A DNA stretch of 64,000 bases from Protula sp. h YS-2021 (GCA_949752745.1 OX457026.1:31203411-31267410); one strand, 5' to 3'; positions 12,605 through 26,858 are shown, numbered from the stretch's first letter. Made by a program: numbers and translations. The notes: generated by a model not told the origin, from the sequence alone.

Positions 12605-12656
12605 TAATTATTGTTGTTGCTAGTGTTGCTGTTGTTGTTGTTGTTGTTGTTGTTGT
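12605..12656 (+). repeat. (GTT)n microsatellite
   Basis: About 50 bp of GTT repeats with a few interruptions, giving runs of Leu or Thr in chance frames. Confidence 0.9.
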
Positions 12657-13300
12657 TAGCAAACGATCACTCCAGTTATTCTTTATGTCATACAAAGTTT
12701 GCAAGCTTAAAATTGCTTGTGGGTTTAATGCTGGATACCGCATGTGTTACTATTGCAAATATCGGACTTAAAAACATATCAACAATATCGTTACCACATT
12801 GTAAAGATGTGGTTATATATTGACTCCATACATCATAACATATGTTAACAAATGCACAAATCACACAAAGCTACGCAAACGCAGTTGTTTACCATATGCG
12901 TTTGCGTCATTATGTCTAACATGGAGTAATTCCAGCCGGGGGGGGGGGCACTCTCTTACCAACTGGTTACCATCCGTGTCCATGACTTTTTAAAGCAAGT
13001 CCTAAACGTGGGGTGCGAATTTTGCAACAATACACCCTTTTTAGCCAAGCGAGGAGTACAATTCTGAAAGAACCACCCTTTTGTGGTAAACGGAGACCTG
13101 AATGAAAATTACACCCCCCCTCCAACACCCTCCCCTCTTTATCAAAATTGTTGGTACACGCGGAACGCATCTGACGTTAATACTAGATTGGTCAGTGTTT
13201 TTGTTAAAACAAAAACGGATATGTCTCCCCCCTCCCCCCAATCAGTCACGTGGAAAAAATTCCTCGCTTACAATACAACATTGGCGAGCCCAAAAATACA
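12657..13300. other. Intergenic, nothing recognised
   Basis: Contains short G and C runs (12939-12948, 13113-13118) but no supported gene. Confidence 0.4.
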
Positions 13301-13317
13301 TTTTTACAGAAAACGAA

Positions 13318-13650
13318 TGAAGAAAAACTTCGCAGTAAACATTTACATTTTTTGCAAGTTCTTTTTGCCAAGTTTCAGCCTAATCCAACAAACAGTTTTG
13401 TAGATATCGCAACAATATGGTCAAAAAAGTTCAAAATCAAAAATAAAAAAATTCGCCAAAAATATAGTTTCAGCGGAAATGAAGAAAAACTTCGCAGTAA
13501 ACATTTGCACTATATGTGTGTTGTTCTTGCCACGTTTCAGCCTAATCCAACAAACTGTTTCGGAGATATAGCCTGCCAAAGTGAAAAAAAATGCACGAAC
13601 CCCCCCACCCCCTCTATGTTCAAAAATTTGCCAAAAATATAATTTTTGAG
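13318..13650 (+). repeat. 164-bp tandem duplication
   Basis: Two direct copies. GAAAAACTTCGCAGTAAACA occurs at about 13322 and 13486, and TTTCAGCCTAATCCAACAAA at about 13372 and 13536. A poly-pyrimidine insert (about 13597-13612) follows the second copy. Confidence 0.85.
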
Positions 13651-13744
13651 GAAACGAAAAAAAAAGAACACGGACATCATCTAGACATGTACCCCAATAC
13701 GTATGTTTCGAGAAAAATCGACTCATTAATTTCATAAGAACTCA

Positions 13745-13830
13745 CTGCGGACAGACGGACGGACGGACAGACAGACGGACGGACGGAAGGACAGACACAC
13801 CAAATGCTAGATATGTCTCCCTTACGGGGA
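13745..13830 (+). repeat. GACGGACGGACG array with 'atatgtctcccttacggg' tail
   Basis: About 50 bp of GACG/GACA repeats followed by an AGATATGTCTCCCTTACGGG segment, a combination common in invertebrate repeats. An 18-base C run follows at 13898-13915. Confidence 0.8.
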
Positions 13831-13919
13831 AATATATAATTACCCCCGTTCTCTGCGTTTTTTTTTACACCGATGGTAACACATCTCATAGCACGTGCCC
13901 CCCCCCCCCCCCCCCAGGG

Positions 13920-15797
13920 GATTCCAGGACCAGAGTAAGTTATAAGCATATTCCCTGATAGTAAAGACCAAAAAGAGGATGTTGTATCTGACCTCAATAT
14001 TGAAGTATCAGTATCTTTAATGCAGGTCACTTAAGCACGAACTGTACAACTTGCCCCGTAGTACTCTTGGCCAGCTTTGAAGTGCATTTGTGTCCATAGA
14101 AATAGAACACATACAGCAGAACTTGGGTGAGAAACTGTAACAGCACTTATGGGCGCTGCTAGTGGCGAAAGGGAGCTTCACCTCTGTGTGAGCCAAAAAA
14201 AAACGTATAATTGACTTCTGAAAAAAAGTTGGATGGGCTGATAGCGCCAAAGGTGTGTTTATCCCGTTGCTTCGGATCTCTGTCGGTGAAGTATTAAGGT
14301 ATTATTGTTTATGGATTTGACCATTACTTCTTGAAACGAAGAAATATGTTGTACATTGTTTCATGAAGTACGGATTGATGAAATACTTTTAAGAATTATA
14401 CAACAGGAAAAAGATTTGAAGAAACTGTTCCTAGAGGTAAGCTCTTTAATACGTTTCTCTCTAATGTAGAATTTTCACCAAAAAAAGGTTCACAGTCTTT
14501 TTCTATAAAACCTAGACAATACATGACCAGAGTTTATGGAACGGAATCTTACTTTCTTAGCGAGAACCTTATTCTGAAATATTAAACACTTGGCCAAAAA
14601 TAATATTTTACAATCATTTTCTCCCTTCGAGAAGAAGTGTTCAAAACTTTTCAGCCTGATTTTAACTTTCTTTTCCTTTGCAGACAAGCCAATGTCTTTT
14701 TTTCGGATTCCGAAACCTTTTTGGCCATTTTACTTACTCTATGAAACGGCATCCCTCACCCATCCCCTAGAATCACCAAGAATTGTGTGTAACTGAATCT
14801 GGAAATTTATATGAACATTAAGTATCACTTAAAATGACCAGAAAAGATTTGGCATCCACGCGTCGTACCACCGTCAATGGCATGCCACTAAACTCCCCGT
14901 ATTTTGCGTATGCGAAAATAAAAACCAAGGTTCACATCTTCAGATCAAATACCACATATGTGCGAAATTTGGGGGTCCTAGGGTCAGTTTGGTCAGAGGA
15001 GTACTACAGATAGAAATGACGGACCAGTAAAGAGAAAAAAAGATCCAGAACATCGGCCCCGGACAACTTCAGTATGCTCTATGCAAGCCTTTGACTTCCC
15101 AAGTGTAAATCACCTACTTTTTTCTTTTGTTTCTCTGTCTGTTCCTCTTTTTTTTACTTTTAATCTTTATCTTTTTATTTCATTTTCAAGATCAAATACC
15201 AGTGTTTATCAGCACAGAACAATAGAATAAAAAACATGAAGATAAGTCAAACACAATCTGTCAATCATAGCACTTTCGGACCCACATCAAGCGTCTGCTT
15301 AAAGAGCAATCGACGGGTTCAAAAACTCTTGTTTGATATGACAACACAGTGATATGATTCTAGAAATGTCAAGTTTCATTGAACAAAAACAACAAAGCTG
15401 TACAAGTCATTTTTTAATTAGTGGTGCCTCAGATTTCTGCAAATTTCGCGAATTTGTTCACGGTATGCACACCGATCCCTTCATTTTCTGGGCATGAAAA
15501 TCAGTCATTCTAGTTCTTATTCTTTTACCAAAGTTTCTTCCATTTTAGTGGTCACATTGTAAAAGTTATCATTATCAATAAATAGATCATTTCCTTTAAC
15601 TGGGCTTTAGTGTCCAGTTGAAAATGGTGACAAAGTTCAAAATTTATTTTAAAAAATTACACATAGCCATCGTAAATGACTGACATAATGACGAAAAACA
15701 TGACAATTTCAGGAGCGTGCAAGTTGTTTCCCCATAGAGTTTATTAAAAAAAAATGAAATAGGCTTCACACATATACTGCGGTAGCGGATAATCGAA
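13920..15797. other. Intergenic, nothing recognised
   Basis: About 1.9 kb with no supported gene, transposon protein or repeat array. Confidence 0.4.
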
Positions 15798-16339
15798 GGG
15801 TGAGGTACTGTGACGGAGGGTGACCACACTGTCCAAGGGTGAGGTACTGTGGCGGAGGGTGACCACACTGTCCAAGGGTGAGGCACTGTGACGGAGGGTG
15901 ACCACACTGTCCAAGGGTGAGGCACTGTGACGGAGGGTGACCACACTGTCCAAGGGTGAGGTACTGTGACGGAGGGTGACCACACTGTTCAAAGGTGAGG
16001 TACTGTGACGGAGGGTGACCACACTGTCCAAGGGTGAGGTACTGTGGCGGAGGGTGACCACACTGTCCAAGGGTGAGGTACTGTGACGGAGGGTGACCAC
16101 ACTGTCCAAGGGTGAGGTACTGTGAAGGAGGGTGACCACACTGTCCAAGGGTGAGGTACTGTGACGGAGGGTGACCACACTGTTCAAGGGTGAGGTACTG
16201 TGACGGAGGGCGACCACACTGTTCAAGGGTGGAGGTACTGTGACGGAGGGTGACCACACTGTTGAAGGGTGAGGTACTGTGACGGAGAGGTGACCACACT
16301 GTTGAAGGGTGAGGTACTGTGACGGAGGTTGACCACACT
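15798..16339. repeat. 39-bp minisatellite, about 14 copies
   Basis: Units of 39 bp: GGTGAGGTACTGTGACGGAG followed by GGTGACCACACTGTCCAAG. One-base variants include GGTACTGTGGCGG, and indels near 16230 and 16290 shift the register. Because 39 is a multiple of three and no stop lies in the unit, all three minus-strand frames stay open as 13-residue repeats. I read these frames as a consequence of the repeat, not as a gene. Confidence 0.95.
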
Positions 16340-16620
16340 ATGGTTATCGCTGTCGGAATGGCGATTCCAGGTTATTGTCTCGAGGTCTAAATATCGTCGC
16401 TTCACCGACGTCTATGCAAAGTTGGCAGACAGATGTTGTTTCGATTTCGATTTGCAACCTTTACGCGACGTTCATTGGACGTCGGATTATCGTCGTCTAT
16501 CCACCGTCGGAAGGTAGACATTATTTCGACTTTAATAGACAACCAAAGTCCGGGGTCGATCCGAGGTCGAGTTCGGCGTCTGTCTGGCGTCGATGCAATG
16601 TCGCAATGTTTACTAGGAAC
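16340..16620. repeat. GACGTCGG-word dispersed repeat copy
   Basis: Dense in CGTCG, ACGTCTATG, GACGTCGGATTATCGTCG and CTGTCTGGCGTCGATGC. Matches the family seen at 4290-4480, including the shared TTTGCAA.CTTTACGC.ACG segment. Confidence 0.65.
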
Positions 16621-17169
16621 ATTTTTAAAGTCAATCGTTTCTGTACCAAATAGCTACAGCTTTGCTACTGTAACTGGCACAATATAAAAATAAATTATTA
16701 TTCTAAACCATTATTCAATCAAATGGTGGGCTCTGAATTTCTAATGGCAAAGAAGACAGCCTTTATTTATTGGCCACTAAATTCTATTTTTTCACATTGA
16801 TTTGTTGAATTTATTTGTCTCTGTAAGATAAAAATTTGAAACCTTGCCTTCGGATAGTCGTGGGCATTATTAGCTTAATCTGGATTGCAGATAAATGATA
16901 TCTTATCAGTTGATTTCACAGACAAACACCTGATCACTACACGTCATTTATTTATTTTTATTATTTGCTTTATTTTTATTATTATTGTGTTGGGGGGAGG
17001 GAGGGTTTCCCTGTTCATGGGTATATTCCCCCTATCCTTGGGTAGCGGGGAGAGGGTAAAACAGCTTGCCCCACCTGGCAGACTTAACCCCTCCTCCCTA
17101 CAGAAGCAAATACTCAGGTGATTTAAACAATTCTCCGCTTTCAAGGTAAGAAAATGGCAATAGATTGGG

Positions 17170-17172
<3 letters not shown>
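16621..17172. other. Intergenic, nothing recognised
   Basis: AT-rich, then a G-rich patch (16991-17060). No gene supported. Confidence 0.4.

Positions 17173-17256
<84 letters not shown>
17173..17256 (+). repeat. (AG)n microsatellite, 84 bp
   Basis: Uninterrupted AG dinucleotides. Confidence 0.99.
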
Positions 17257-17260
<4 letters not shown>

Positions 17261-18635
17261 TTGCTTTCTCATTTCAGGTTTAAAATTCGTTGTAGTTTGT
17301 CTAAAAAAAATAAGTCTTATAATTTGTAATTGTAAAAAATTTTCCAAATAAAGTATTCTCTTACACCATCTAACTTAACAGCGACAATGCATATATTGAA
17401 ATTTTCAAAGACAATCCTTTAGGCCCATTTTCACGATCCATTAGCGCTATAATAACTGAATTACCGTAAAAAATTCTATGCACGAGAAAAAAACGAACAC
17501 ATGAATTGAAAGAGGACAATAAAGTGTAATGCCTTTTGAGTGCCTTCAGACATAATAGTCAGACGCCACTGGTGGCCTCAGGACTTAGTCTATTAAAAGA
17601 AACCACTGTACCATACGAAATGCTTCTTGGAAAAGTATAACTACTGGGTGTGTATAAACTGAGCGAGATTTGAATCAAAACAAATCTTCGATACCGCAAT
17701 GTTTGAATGAAAACCAGTTCCTTACGACCTGATCGTTGAATCGCGTATCTCTCTGAGTTAACCTGAGAGAGTCATATCCTGCCTTGAATATCAAAATCGC
17801 TGGGGGTTTTTTTTTTTAAGACTAGCCGAATTCGCCAAGCTGATCTAGTGTAATCAGTAGGGGCTCTATGTACGCATACCCATGTTAACCTTTGCGTAAA
17901 CTCCTTTTTCACCAGCCGATTTTGTCGAATTTATTTCAGATCACTTTTGAATGTTCCCACTGTAGTCATGTGGAAAGTTGCCATCTTGAGGGCTCAAAAT
18001 TTCTATGAAGCTAGGATGGAATTGCAATATTCAGCAAACCAATACAATACGCTTTTCTGCTCACTCAAGTAATCACCAGAATACAATTGCAATTTAATAA
18101 GACGGATCATAATGAAATGAAGATGTAAATTTTTGGCTTTGTAAACAAGAAGCGGGAAGATTCATTAAAGCATGCAAAAATAATAATGTATCTGTGTTCA
18201 CCAATTTTGGCCTGGTTCGATGGTGTTCTTGAGTTACGCATTATTTGAATATATCTTAAATGGTATGCAATATATTGTCTATACAAATAGACAATAGTTA
18301 GTTAAACTTTGTCAGTTTTGCGCTTTGCTAAAAAAAACAGTGATCGGTCCCAACATAAGTAATTTGAGACATAAATTTATACAGCAAATGGGGATTTGTT
18401 TGTATGAATGATTGCCCAGTGTTCCAATACTTGAAGCCCTAGAATAAAACCCGTTGATGGAGCCAGTTGCCCAGATCTGGAAAAAATGGGAAAATAGTAA
18501 AACCTGTTTTAACTGAATAACAAGGAATAAACAGATGTAAAATACGTTACGTAAAAGCAAGGTATGTCATGGTTATTACGCAACACAGCTCAGCTGCAGA
18601 AATTATTTTCATATGTCTGAATCACATAACTAAAA
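17257..18635. other. Intergenic, nothing recognised
   Basis: About 1.4 kb, AT-rich, with no supported gene or repeat. Confidence 0.4.
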
Positions 18636-20470
18636 CTATCGTTTTATTTTCGTAAAACGCGCTTTTACGAGTAAAAGCGCAATTCGCATTCTACACTTTT
18701 AGATGGGTTCCCTTCCGGTTATTTAATACCACGCAAATAGAAATGAAATTTTTCCTTGTGAATAGAATGGTCCCTTCACACTCACTGTCTTCCCTCCATC
18801 TCCAACCAATCAGCATGGGAGAATGATAAGAATTACGTCATTCGAAGACATCAATCATTCCCTTCAAGCCCCAAAAAATGGTGACAACACACCCAGGCTT
18901 GTTGCGGGCTGGTTGGGAGGGAAGGCTAAAAGTGGAGAACCCGAATTGCGCTTTTACTCTTAAAAGCGCGTTTTACGAAAATAAAGCGATAGTTTTACTT
19001 CTTAAAAGCTTTGAATTCGCTTATCTCCACTTTTAGATGGGACTAAAGTCCGGAGTAGGGGAGCCTGTAATTCTGTAAAATTGCATGAAAATAAACTTGC
19101 GAATTACGCTGTAAAGCTCGTCAGAGCGCATTGTCCTTGGACATCTAAAGAAAATAGTATTGAGGCAAATAAAAGGCTCAAACTAAATTCCACTTCTTTT
19201 AATTTTCTTTCAAGACATGGTCGGGGCGAACACTCCCGATCTGTTGACAAAATTCAACAAAATAGACTAGTGGTAACAAAAAGAAGAATAGTCGTGGGCT
19301 GCGTCTAGTGACCAAGTAGCCTGCCCGACTGAGTATCCAATCCATCCCCCTCCTACCTCCCACTGGATGGAGCCCAACCTGGGATATTCCACGTTACATC
19401 TAAAACGTATGAATTTTAAAATAATGATAATAAAGTTTTATTATCTTTGAACAAGTTCTCCCTAAAGGAACAGTAAATCTAAAATGATTTCTGTAAAATA
19501 AAGAATGACACAGGAGAAATTAACTCTGGCTGTGTCCTTAAATGCATGCTGGCTTATCAACCCTGAATAAAAACACATGGGACTCATACTAAAGGCGTTG
19601 TCAAGATTCTGAAACATTAAACGAAATACTGCTAAAATTCGTTATATTTGTGAATATAAAGTTCTACGACACTCACAGAGTGTAAAATTTATCACAGAAA
19701 ACTAAAATTACTGAGATTATCCACAAATCAAGCACTTATGGGCACAGATCCCATAAACGGTACCCTGGGCACTCTTGGTATGGTCACTACAGGATGGGTT
19801 CTCCCTCTCATGGGATCAGATGGTGTCAAGTCTTTGTCTATCGGAAAGACTCCCCCCTTTTTTCTAGGAAAACCTAGAACAAAGGGAGTCACCATGACTG
19901 TTTCCGTGAGAACGGGAGTTTGCTGCAGTGGCAGTACCTTACACACAGTTATATCAGTAAGGAACATGAAAACGTCTCTGGACCCATACATTTGGGTCTT
20001 AAAATAAACTTCGAAAAGGAACCAACAGTCTAGTCAGTGGTTTGAACGAAACGGTGTGGTCACTTCTTGACCTTGTGATGATAGCCGCCACGGCCCTTGG
20101 GTGGAAGGCTCTTCGGTTTGCCTTTGCCCTTAGGTCTAGGAATGGAAGGCCTGTAACCAAAAATGATTTAGGTTTTACTTGCTGCTTCCGCTTCAATAAA
20201 AGGACCTAAAGAATAAATACCTAAAATTTCGTCTTGGGAGAAATCTTTAAGGTAATACTTAATAAACGAGTTTGGTGAAGCCCAGCAACCCGTTTTGAGT
20301 ACCTCGGAAAACGACTCATTGTGAATGGCCCTAAGTGAATTAGCCACTCGTCTGGCTTGATGGGCTTTGACGTTACAGAGTAAGCTTTTACGAATTGTAA
20401 TATTAACTTTAAAGTAACTTTCCTTTCCCTAGTCATTAAGTTCATTGTTTAAGTCTATGCGAAATAATAA
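18636..20470 (-). mobile_element. DIRS-like element, 5'-truncated 3' end (copy 3)
   Basis: On the minus strand this holds the end of a tyrosine recombinase (about 20375-20210), a 3' region, an internal complementary region (about 19045-18931) and the right terminal repeat ending at 18636. The internal region joins two parts at CGATAG|TTTTACTTC. The first part repeats the element's right end (GCGCTTTTACTCTTAAAAGC); the second repeats a left end (AAAGCTTTGAATTCGCTTA). This junction is diagnostic of DIRS elements. The terminal repeat is homologous to that of the 33.7-40.8 kb copy (TGGGTTCCCTTCC). The gag, RT and RNase H parts and the left terminal repeat are absent. The truncation lies close to the (AT)n tract at 20550. 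Confidence 0.85.
20205..20450 (-). pseudogene. Tyrosine recombinase C-terminus, DIRS copy 3
   Basis: In the minus-strand frame opening near 20375 the sequence reads KAHQARRVANSLRAIHN, then LKTGCWASPNSF and IKYYLKDFSQD. These are the H-x-x-R box, the conserved Trp and the nucleophilic Tyr region of DIRS tyrosine recombinases. They align residue for residue with the 38.5-39.2 kb copy. Unlike that copy, the H-x-x-R box is intact. Upstream recombinase sequence is frameshifted and then lost. A basic stretch (PKGKGKPKSLPPKGRGGYHH, about 20135-20070) follows, possibly a tail joined through a small intron (TTACAG acceptor). Confidence 0.8.
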
Positions 20471-20547
20471 GTCGGCAGTGTGTTGACTTATTGTACAGCA
20501 CTGTAAGAAGTGACAGTATGTCACCAAAACGTTTTCTCGTTCTTTAA

Positions 20548-20549
<2 letters not shown>

Positions 20550-20639
<90 letters not shown>
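20550..20639. repeat. (AT)n microsatellite, 90 bp
   Basis: Uninterrupted AT dinucleotides. Confidence 0.99.
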
Positions 20640-20641
<2 letters not shown>

Positions 20642-21000
20642 TACTGTTTTTATTGGAATTTTTTATCATCACAAACTGCCGGTTCATCACTTTTTGGTTC
20701 ATTTTAAAATTATACGAAGCTGTGTATTATCAATATAATTTTTATTGTGTAAAGTTTCTCTCTAAAACTCTCGAGATAAATATCGAGTGTTAAAGGTCAT
20801 TCTTGGTTGCTAGTCTGTTATCTAACTTTCAATTCCTTATGCACATTCAGCCTGCTGCTTGTCCATCTTTGTTAATTCAAAACTTCCGTCTCCTGCCCCA
20901 ATCCCCGGCTCCGCACACATTCTGTAATTTTTTAATTACGTGTTCAATGTGGGTCATATCCTTTGTTCGTAGTTGTGTTCAAATTGAAATTTTCCTATTA
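20640..21000. other. Intergenic, nothing recognised
   Basis: No gene or repeat supported. Confidence 0.4.
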
Positions 21001-21783
21001 CGGGGGGGTTTCCGAAAAAAGCCCAGGGCTCCTATTATGGAAACTGGCCAATTTCAGGCGCTCATTTAGAAACCAAATAGAAGCCCCGGGGCTTTTATCA
21101 AGAAACAGTTTCCTAATTAGAACCCCGGGGCTTCTATTGTTTAGAATGGGGGGTTGTCGATAAGTTTTTATTGGAAAAAAAGAAAATTTACCATCAATGT
21201 CTTATTAAAGAGCTACATGCTGGGGATATCCGCACAAAACACACAAAAACAACAGTAGCTAAAAAAGTCTGTTAAAGTTGGGGTGGGAGGGGTTGACTTG
21301 CGCAAAGCACAGGATTAAGCAACGACGCAGAACGTGTCTAGGGGTTTGCCTCACATCAAAGGATTAAGTGCACCGTGTCCGCATTGCGAGTAAAAACCAG
21401 TTCTTAAAAGACTTGCAGGGAAGGAGGGGCAACATTACGCCGCCCGTTTCAGTACTCGGCCCGTTATATTTCCAGTAATACTCCGGAGTAAAGGTGGAAG
21501 TCGGGAGGGGGTGTCTGTTCGCCTTGTGCAAAGCACAGGATTAACCAACGACGCAGAACAGGTTTAGGGACCGCCTCATAACAAAGGATTAAGTGCACCG
21601 TGTCTGCATGCGAGTAAACACGAGTTCTAAAAAGACTTACAGGGAAGGAGGGGGCTTTTATTAGGAAACATTTGTTCAGGTCTTATGTTATCTCCATATA
21701 GAAGCCCCGGGGCTTCGATTGGGAAACAGTTTCCTAATAAGAGCCCCGGGCTTTTGTATGGGGGGAGCTTCTTTTCGGAAACT
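21001..21783. mobile_element. Foldback element with GGGGCTTNTATT-word ends
   Basis: Left end (21001-21150) and right end (21655-21783) are inverted copies. They are built from a word near AGCCCCGGGGCTTCTATT followed by GGAAACAGTTTCCTAAT, itself partly palindromic. The outermost parts pair GGTTTCCGAAAAAAG with CTTCTTTTCGGAAAC. Between them lie two 150-bp direct repeats (21281-21432 and 21496-21652) sharing CAAAGCACAGGATTAA and AAAGGATTAAGTGCACCGTG. There is no coding capacity. Confidence 0.7.
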
Positions 21784-21907
21784 CTCGGTAAATGTTTAAC
21801 TTGTGCTATAACGAATTGAGCATTGATATAAAAATATATCTTTTGATCAAAAACATATTTAAAGCTGCAAAAAACATTTTTTGAAATTATAGACTATTTA
21901 GAGATAC

Positions 21908-21946
21908 CCTTCCTCCCTCCCTCCCTCCCTCCCTCCCTCCCTCCCT
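21908..21946 (+). repeat. (CCCT)n microsatellite
   Basis: About 39 bp of CCCT/TCCC repeats. Confidence 0.95.
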
Positions 21947-23849
<1,903 letters not shown>

Positions 23850-24095
23850 CCAACTTCCAGATCCGGATGAAAATGTAAGGTAAAACTTGTTTTCGTGATC
23901 CCTTTCAGATTTGGATAAAAAGACGTAGGATAAAACCTGCCTGTCTCGATCAGCTTCCAGACACCTACATAAATGTAACGTGGCATCCGAATTCTAACCC
24001 CATATACAAAAGACATACAGTGAAGCCCGTTTTAGCGCCCACCTTCCAGACTCGGATAAAAAAAGATGCATGGCAAACTCTATTGTAGTGACTAC
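23850..24095 (+). repeat. Degenerate tandem repeat, about 70 bp
   Basis: Three to four diverged units with ACTTCCAGATCCGGAT, then AAAATGTAAGGTAAAAC, then a GTTTTCGTGA-like part. Confidence 0.6.
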
Positions 24096-24144
24096 CAACT
24101 AGTTTTGTTTAGTTTTGAAATTTTGACAATGAGCTGTGATTGTA

Positions 24145-25298
24145 CAGTGAAACCTCTGAAATCGGACCACCCTTGGGACCGAATAAAATGTGCCCTTTTT
24201 CAGAGGTGGTCCTATTTGGGGGACTTGGTCCTACTTGGGTAAAATTTTGCGGGTTGACCGCAGATTCAAGTTTGATGTCCAAACACAAAGAAAGTAATAT
24301 TCATTTATAATAACATCTATCATGTCTCAAATGTATGACAATCTGCACACAAGCATTCTATTTTGCATACTTTTGCAACGATATTTAGCAAACTAGTCCA
24401 GTTTTGTTTCTACCGAAAGTTCGTCTGACAATCAAAGAGTTTCTCTGAAAATAAAACTACACAAAGTAGTCTTTTTACTTAGCAATAACAAATCCATCCA
24501 AGATAATTTGCTTTGAGATAACTTTTGATTTCACGATGGCAGTTTGCAGTTCGGCTTCAATATCCAGAAGCTTATCCAGGATTAAAAGGTTCCCTTTTTC
24601 TCATAATCACAGTTTTCCTCATAGGCATTGACATACTCAATTTTCCGTTTTAATAGTCTTTTCAGCTAATTTTCTTTCACCAATCAATTTACAATTTACT
24701 GTCATTAATTATCTCAATTGTATGTTTGAGGCTAATGTCTTTTCTTTTTCTATTAATTTTTTCTCTGTTTTCCGTTTTGAGAAAGTTTTAACACTTTTTT
24801 CGTATTTAAATTACCTTTATGTGCTTAAATTAACATTTAATTGTCATTATGAATTCGGTGGTATTTGGGTCGGCTTAAATATTAAAAGAATAGGCACCAA
24901 ATAAATTAAATTGTCTCGGGTTTGTATATTGTCAGACGCTATTGTTTCGACAAGGTAGTATAGACAAAAATGTAGATAACAAAACTAAACCCCTGCCTGA
25001 TTACACATTTGCTACCATAATCATTGGCAACAGTATCTAAGACGGCAACATGCTCATTGCTGTAAATAATGTGCCGCAAAAATACAGTGGATTCCCCACT
25101 GACTGATAGTGTTCCGATCTCAGGCATTATGGGGGCTCGGGACCGAACAAAGCGGCCCAAAGTGGTCCGATCCGAGGTGGTCCCAATTGGGAGTTTTCTT
25201 AACCATTAAAGGCTATAGAGCGCATTCGGGACCGAAAAAAGTGCCCTGATTCAGAGGTGGTCCCAAGAGGAAAGTGGTCCGATGCCGAGATTCCACTG
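24145..25298. mobile_element. pogo/Tigger-like non-autonomous DNA transposon
   Basis: Begins CAGTGAAACCTCTGAAATCG and ends CGATGCCGAGATTCCACTG, with a TA dinucleotide on each side (24143-24144, 25299-25300). CAGTG...CACTG ends with TA duplication are the signature of pogo-type Tc1/mariner elements. Subterminal GGACC words (GGTCCGAT, GAGGTGGTCC, GGGACCGAA) repeat at both ends in inverted orientation. The 1.15-kb interior shows no transposase, so it depends on another copy. Confidence 0.8.
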
Positions 25299-25392
25299 TA
25301 TTTGCAGAAACGAATTGAGGAATTATGGTTTTAGTAGGGGAGACAATTGTTTTGGTTTACCAAAAACAAGAAACTAAATAGTTGTCGAATAG

Positions 25393-25710
25393 TTGTAAAC
25401 TAAGCACATCTATCACATATTATCGATAACTATGTTTAACAGTTTTTGAAAGTGTAATGCAATTGTTACTTCTTCTTTCGTCACAAGGCGGATAAGAGCG
25501 GAAATACTACATAATCAAAGTGGATATTACTTTCTAATTGAGGTCTGTGGTACGTGCATATGTGCAAAAAACACCCCCTTCTTTGTGGACACCTTTTCGG
25601 ATTTTTATCCGTATGTTCAAACTGAATAAGAATGAATAAAATGCCGCAATTTTCTTTGTACATGACGGTAAATTTTAATAGCTGTTTCATGGAAATTAGT
25701 AAAACCACGA
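25393..25710 (+). repeat. Direct repeat, copy 1 of 2 (about 0.3 kb)
   Basis: Closely similar to 29241-29600 in the same orientation. Shared stretches include TTTGTAAACTAAGCACATCT and GTACGTGCATATGT. Scattered substitutions and small indels put both copies well past a recent duplication. No coding role assigned. Confidence 0.85.
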
Positions 25711-26555
25711 TCAACTCTACTCTGACAGTTATCTTATCGGTCAGATAAGCCCTGTTTTAAAATCAACTTTTAGTGTATTCAGTAGTCCATATTTATTTTA
25801 TAAAGAGCTTAATAACAAATTTGCAGAGGCCTTGACTAATCACATAACAAAATAGAAGGGCTATTGATGCGACAAGCATTGTTTTTGAGACTGCTCCCAC
25901 GCATCGCATTTATTTTCGAAAGGGGAAAATAATCATTACACAAACAGGCTAAAGGAATCGATTTTTTTTTTAATTTTGCTAAATGTTAGATAAAATGGAC
26001 TCCTTGGTTATTGTTTTCGTTGCACATTACTTTACGACATCAGACTTAAACATTGAAGTTTATTTGAGGGTTTTGCATAATTGAAACTTTGCCATCTATA
26101 CATCATAAGTATTTATTTACTGACAATCACACACAAATCAAACCAGTTATCTTTTCTTCGAGTGCAAATTATGAAATGATAATTGTTTTACAATAAGAGA
26201 CAAATACTTCCCTGCAACTTTTTAAAAAGGGAAAACATGTTTTTAAAAATAAATCTCTAGAGTGCAACTCACTGATCAAACACATGGCTTAAACAGTACA
26301 TACAATTATAAGCGGTTACACTGTGTATAGAACTTCAAATCGGAGTCGTCTGTGGTTGGGACATACACCTTAGCCATGAATGGTGCAAAATTAGCTAGTA
26401 CATAGGTATGGAATTTCAGTCAGCTTTGAGTTCTACTTATTGAGTTCTACGATTTGCTTGAATAACATTGCAGCAACAAACACAAAATCTGACGAGTGAA
26501 TGAAATTAAACACGCAATGTGATGAAACTATAGGTATTGTTTTAATCCAGAGGGT
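25711..26555. other. Intergenic, nothing recognised
   Basis: AT-rich, no supported gene. Confidence 0.4.
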
Positions 26556-26559
26556 ACTA

Positions 26560-26613
26560 ATCAGCGTGGTACGCCTGTTCGTTCCCAGAGGTATCATTTG
26601 TTGCTGGAACACC
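26560..26613 (-). CDS. Exon-like module D (terminal), unknown gene
   Basis: Minus strand: ATTGTTACAG acceptor at 26614-26623, then GT, then VPATNDTSGNEQAYHAD and a stop. It starts in the same phase (G|GT) as modules at 27822, 28089 and 28514. I do not recognise the protein. It may be the last exon of the same minus-strand gene. Tentative. Confidence 0.3.
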
Positions 26614-26858
26614 TGTAACAATTAAATATTTAAACTAATCGTACAATCATGTTTTTGACAAAGTTATAAAAAGCTCAAGTCAGGCAGAAAAAGTAGTTAT
26701 TGGATACATTTCTCTACATCACCTACTTGTTTAACATTTTTATCACGTTCGCAGTATAAATTATCTATCGAGCATTTCTTTTCTGACAAGTTCAATATAT
26801 TATAAAATTACGAATTAAGTTCTTTAAATTATCTAATGAAATTCTAATTCTACAAGTT

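Noticed and set aside
15744..16338. Minus-strand repeat-protein frames of 113-190 residues
   Set aside because: They come from the 39-bp minisatellite, are open in three frames at once and shift frame within the array.
19738..20007. Overlapping plus and minus frames of 87-89 residues
   Set aside because: Lie in the non-coding 3' part of DIRS copy 3, with no family motif.
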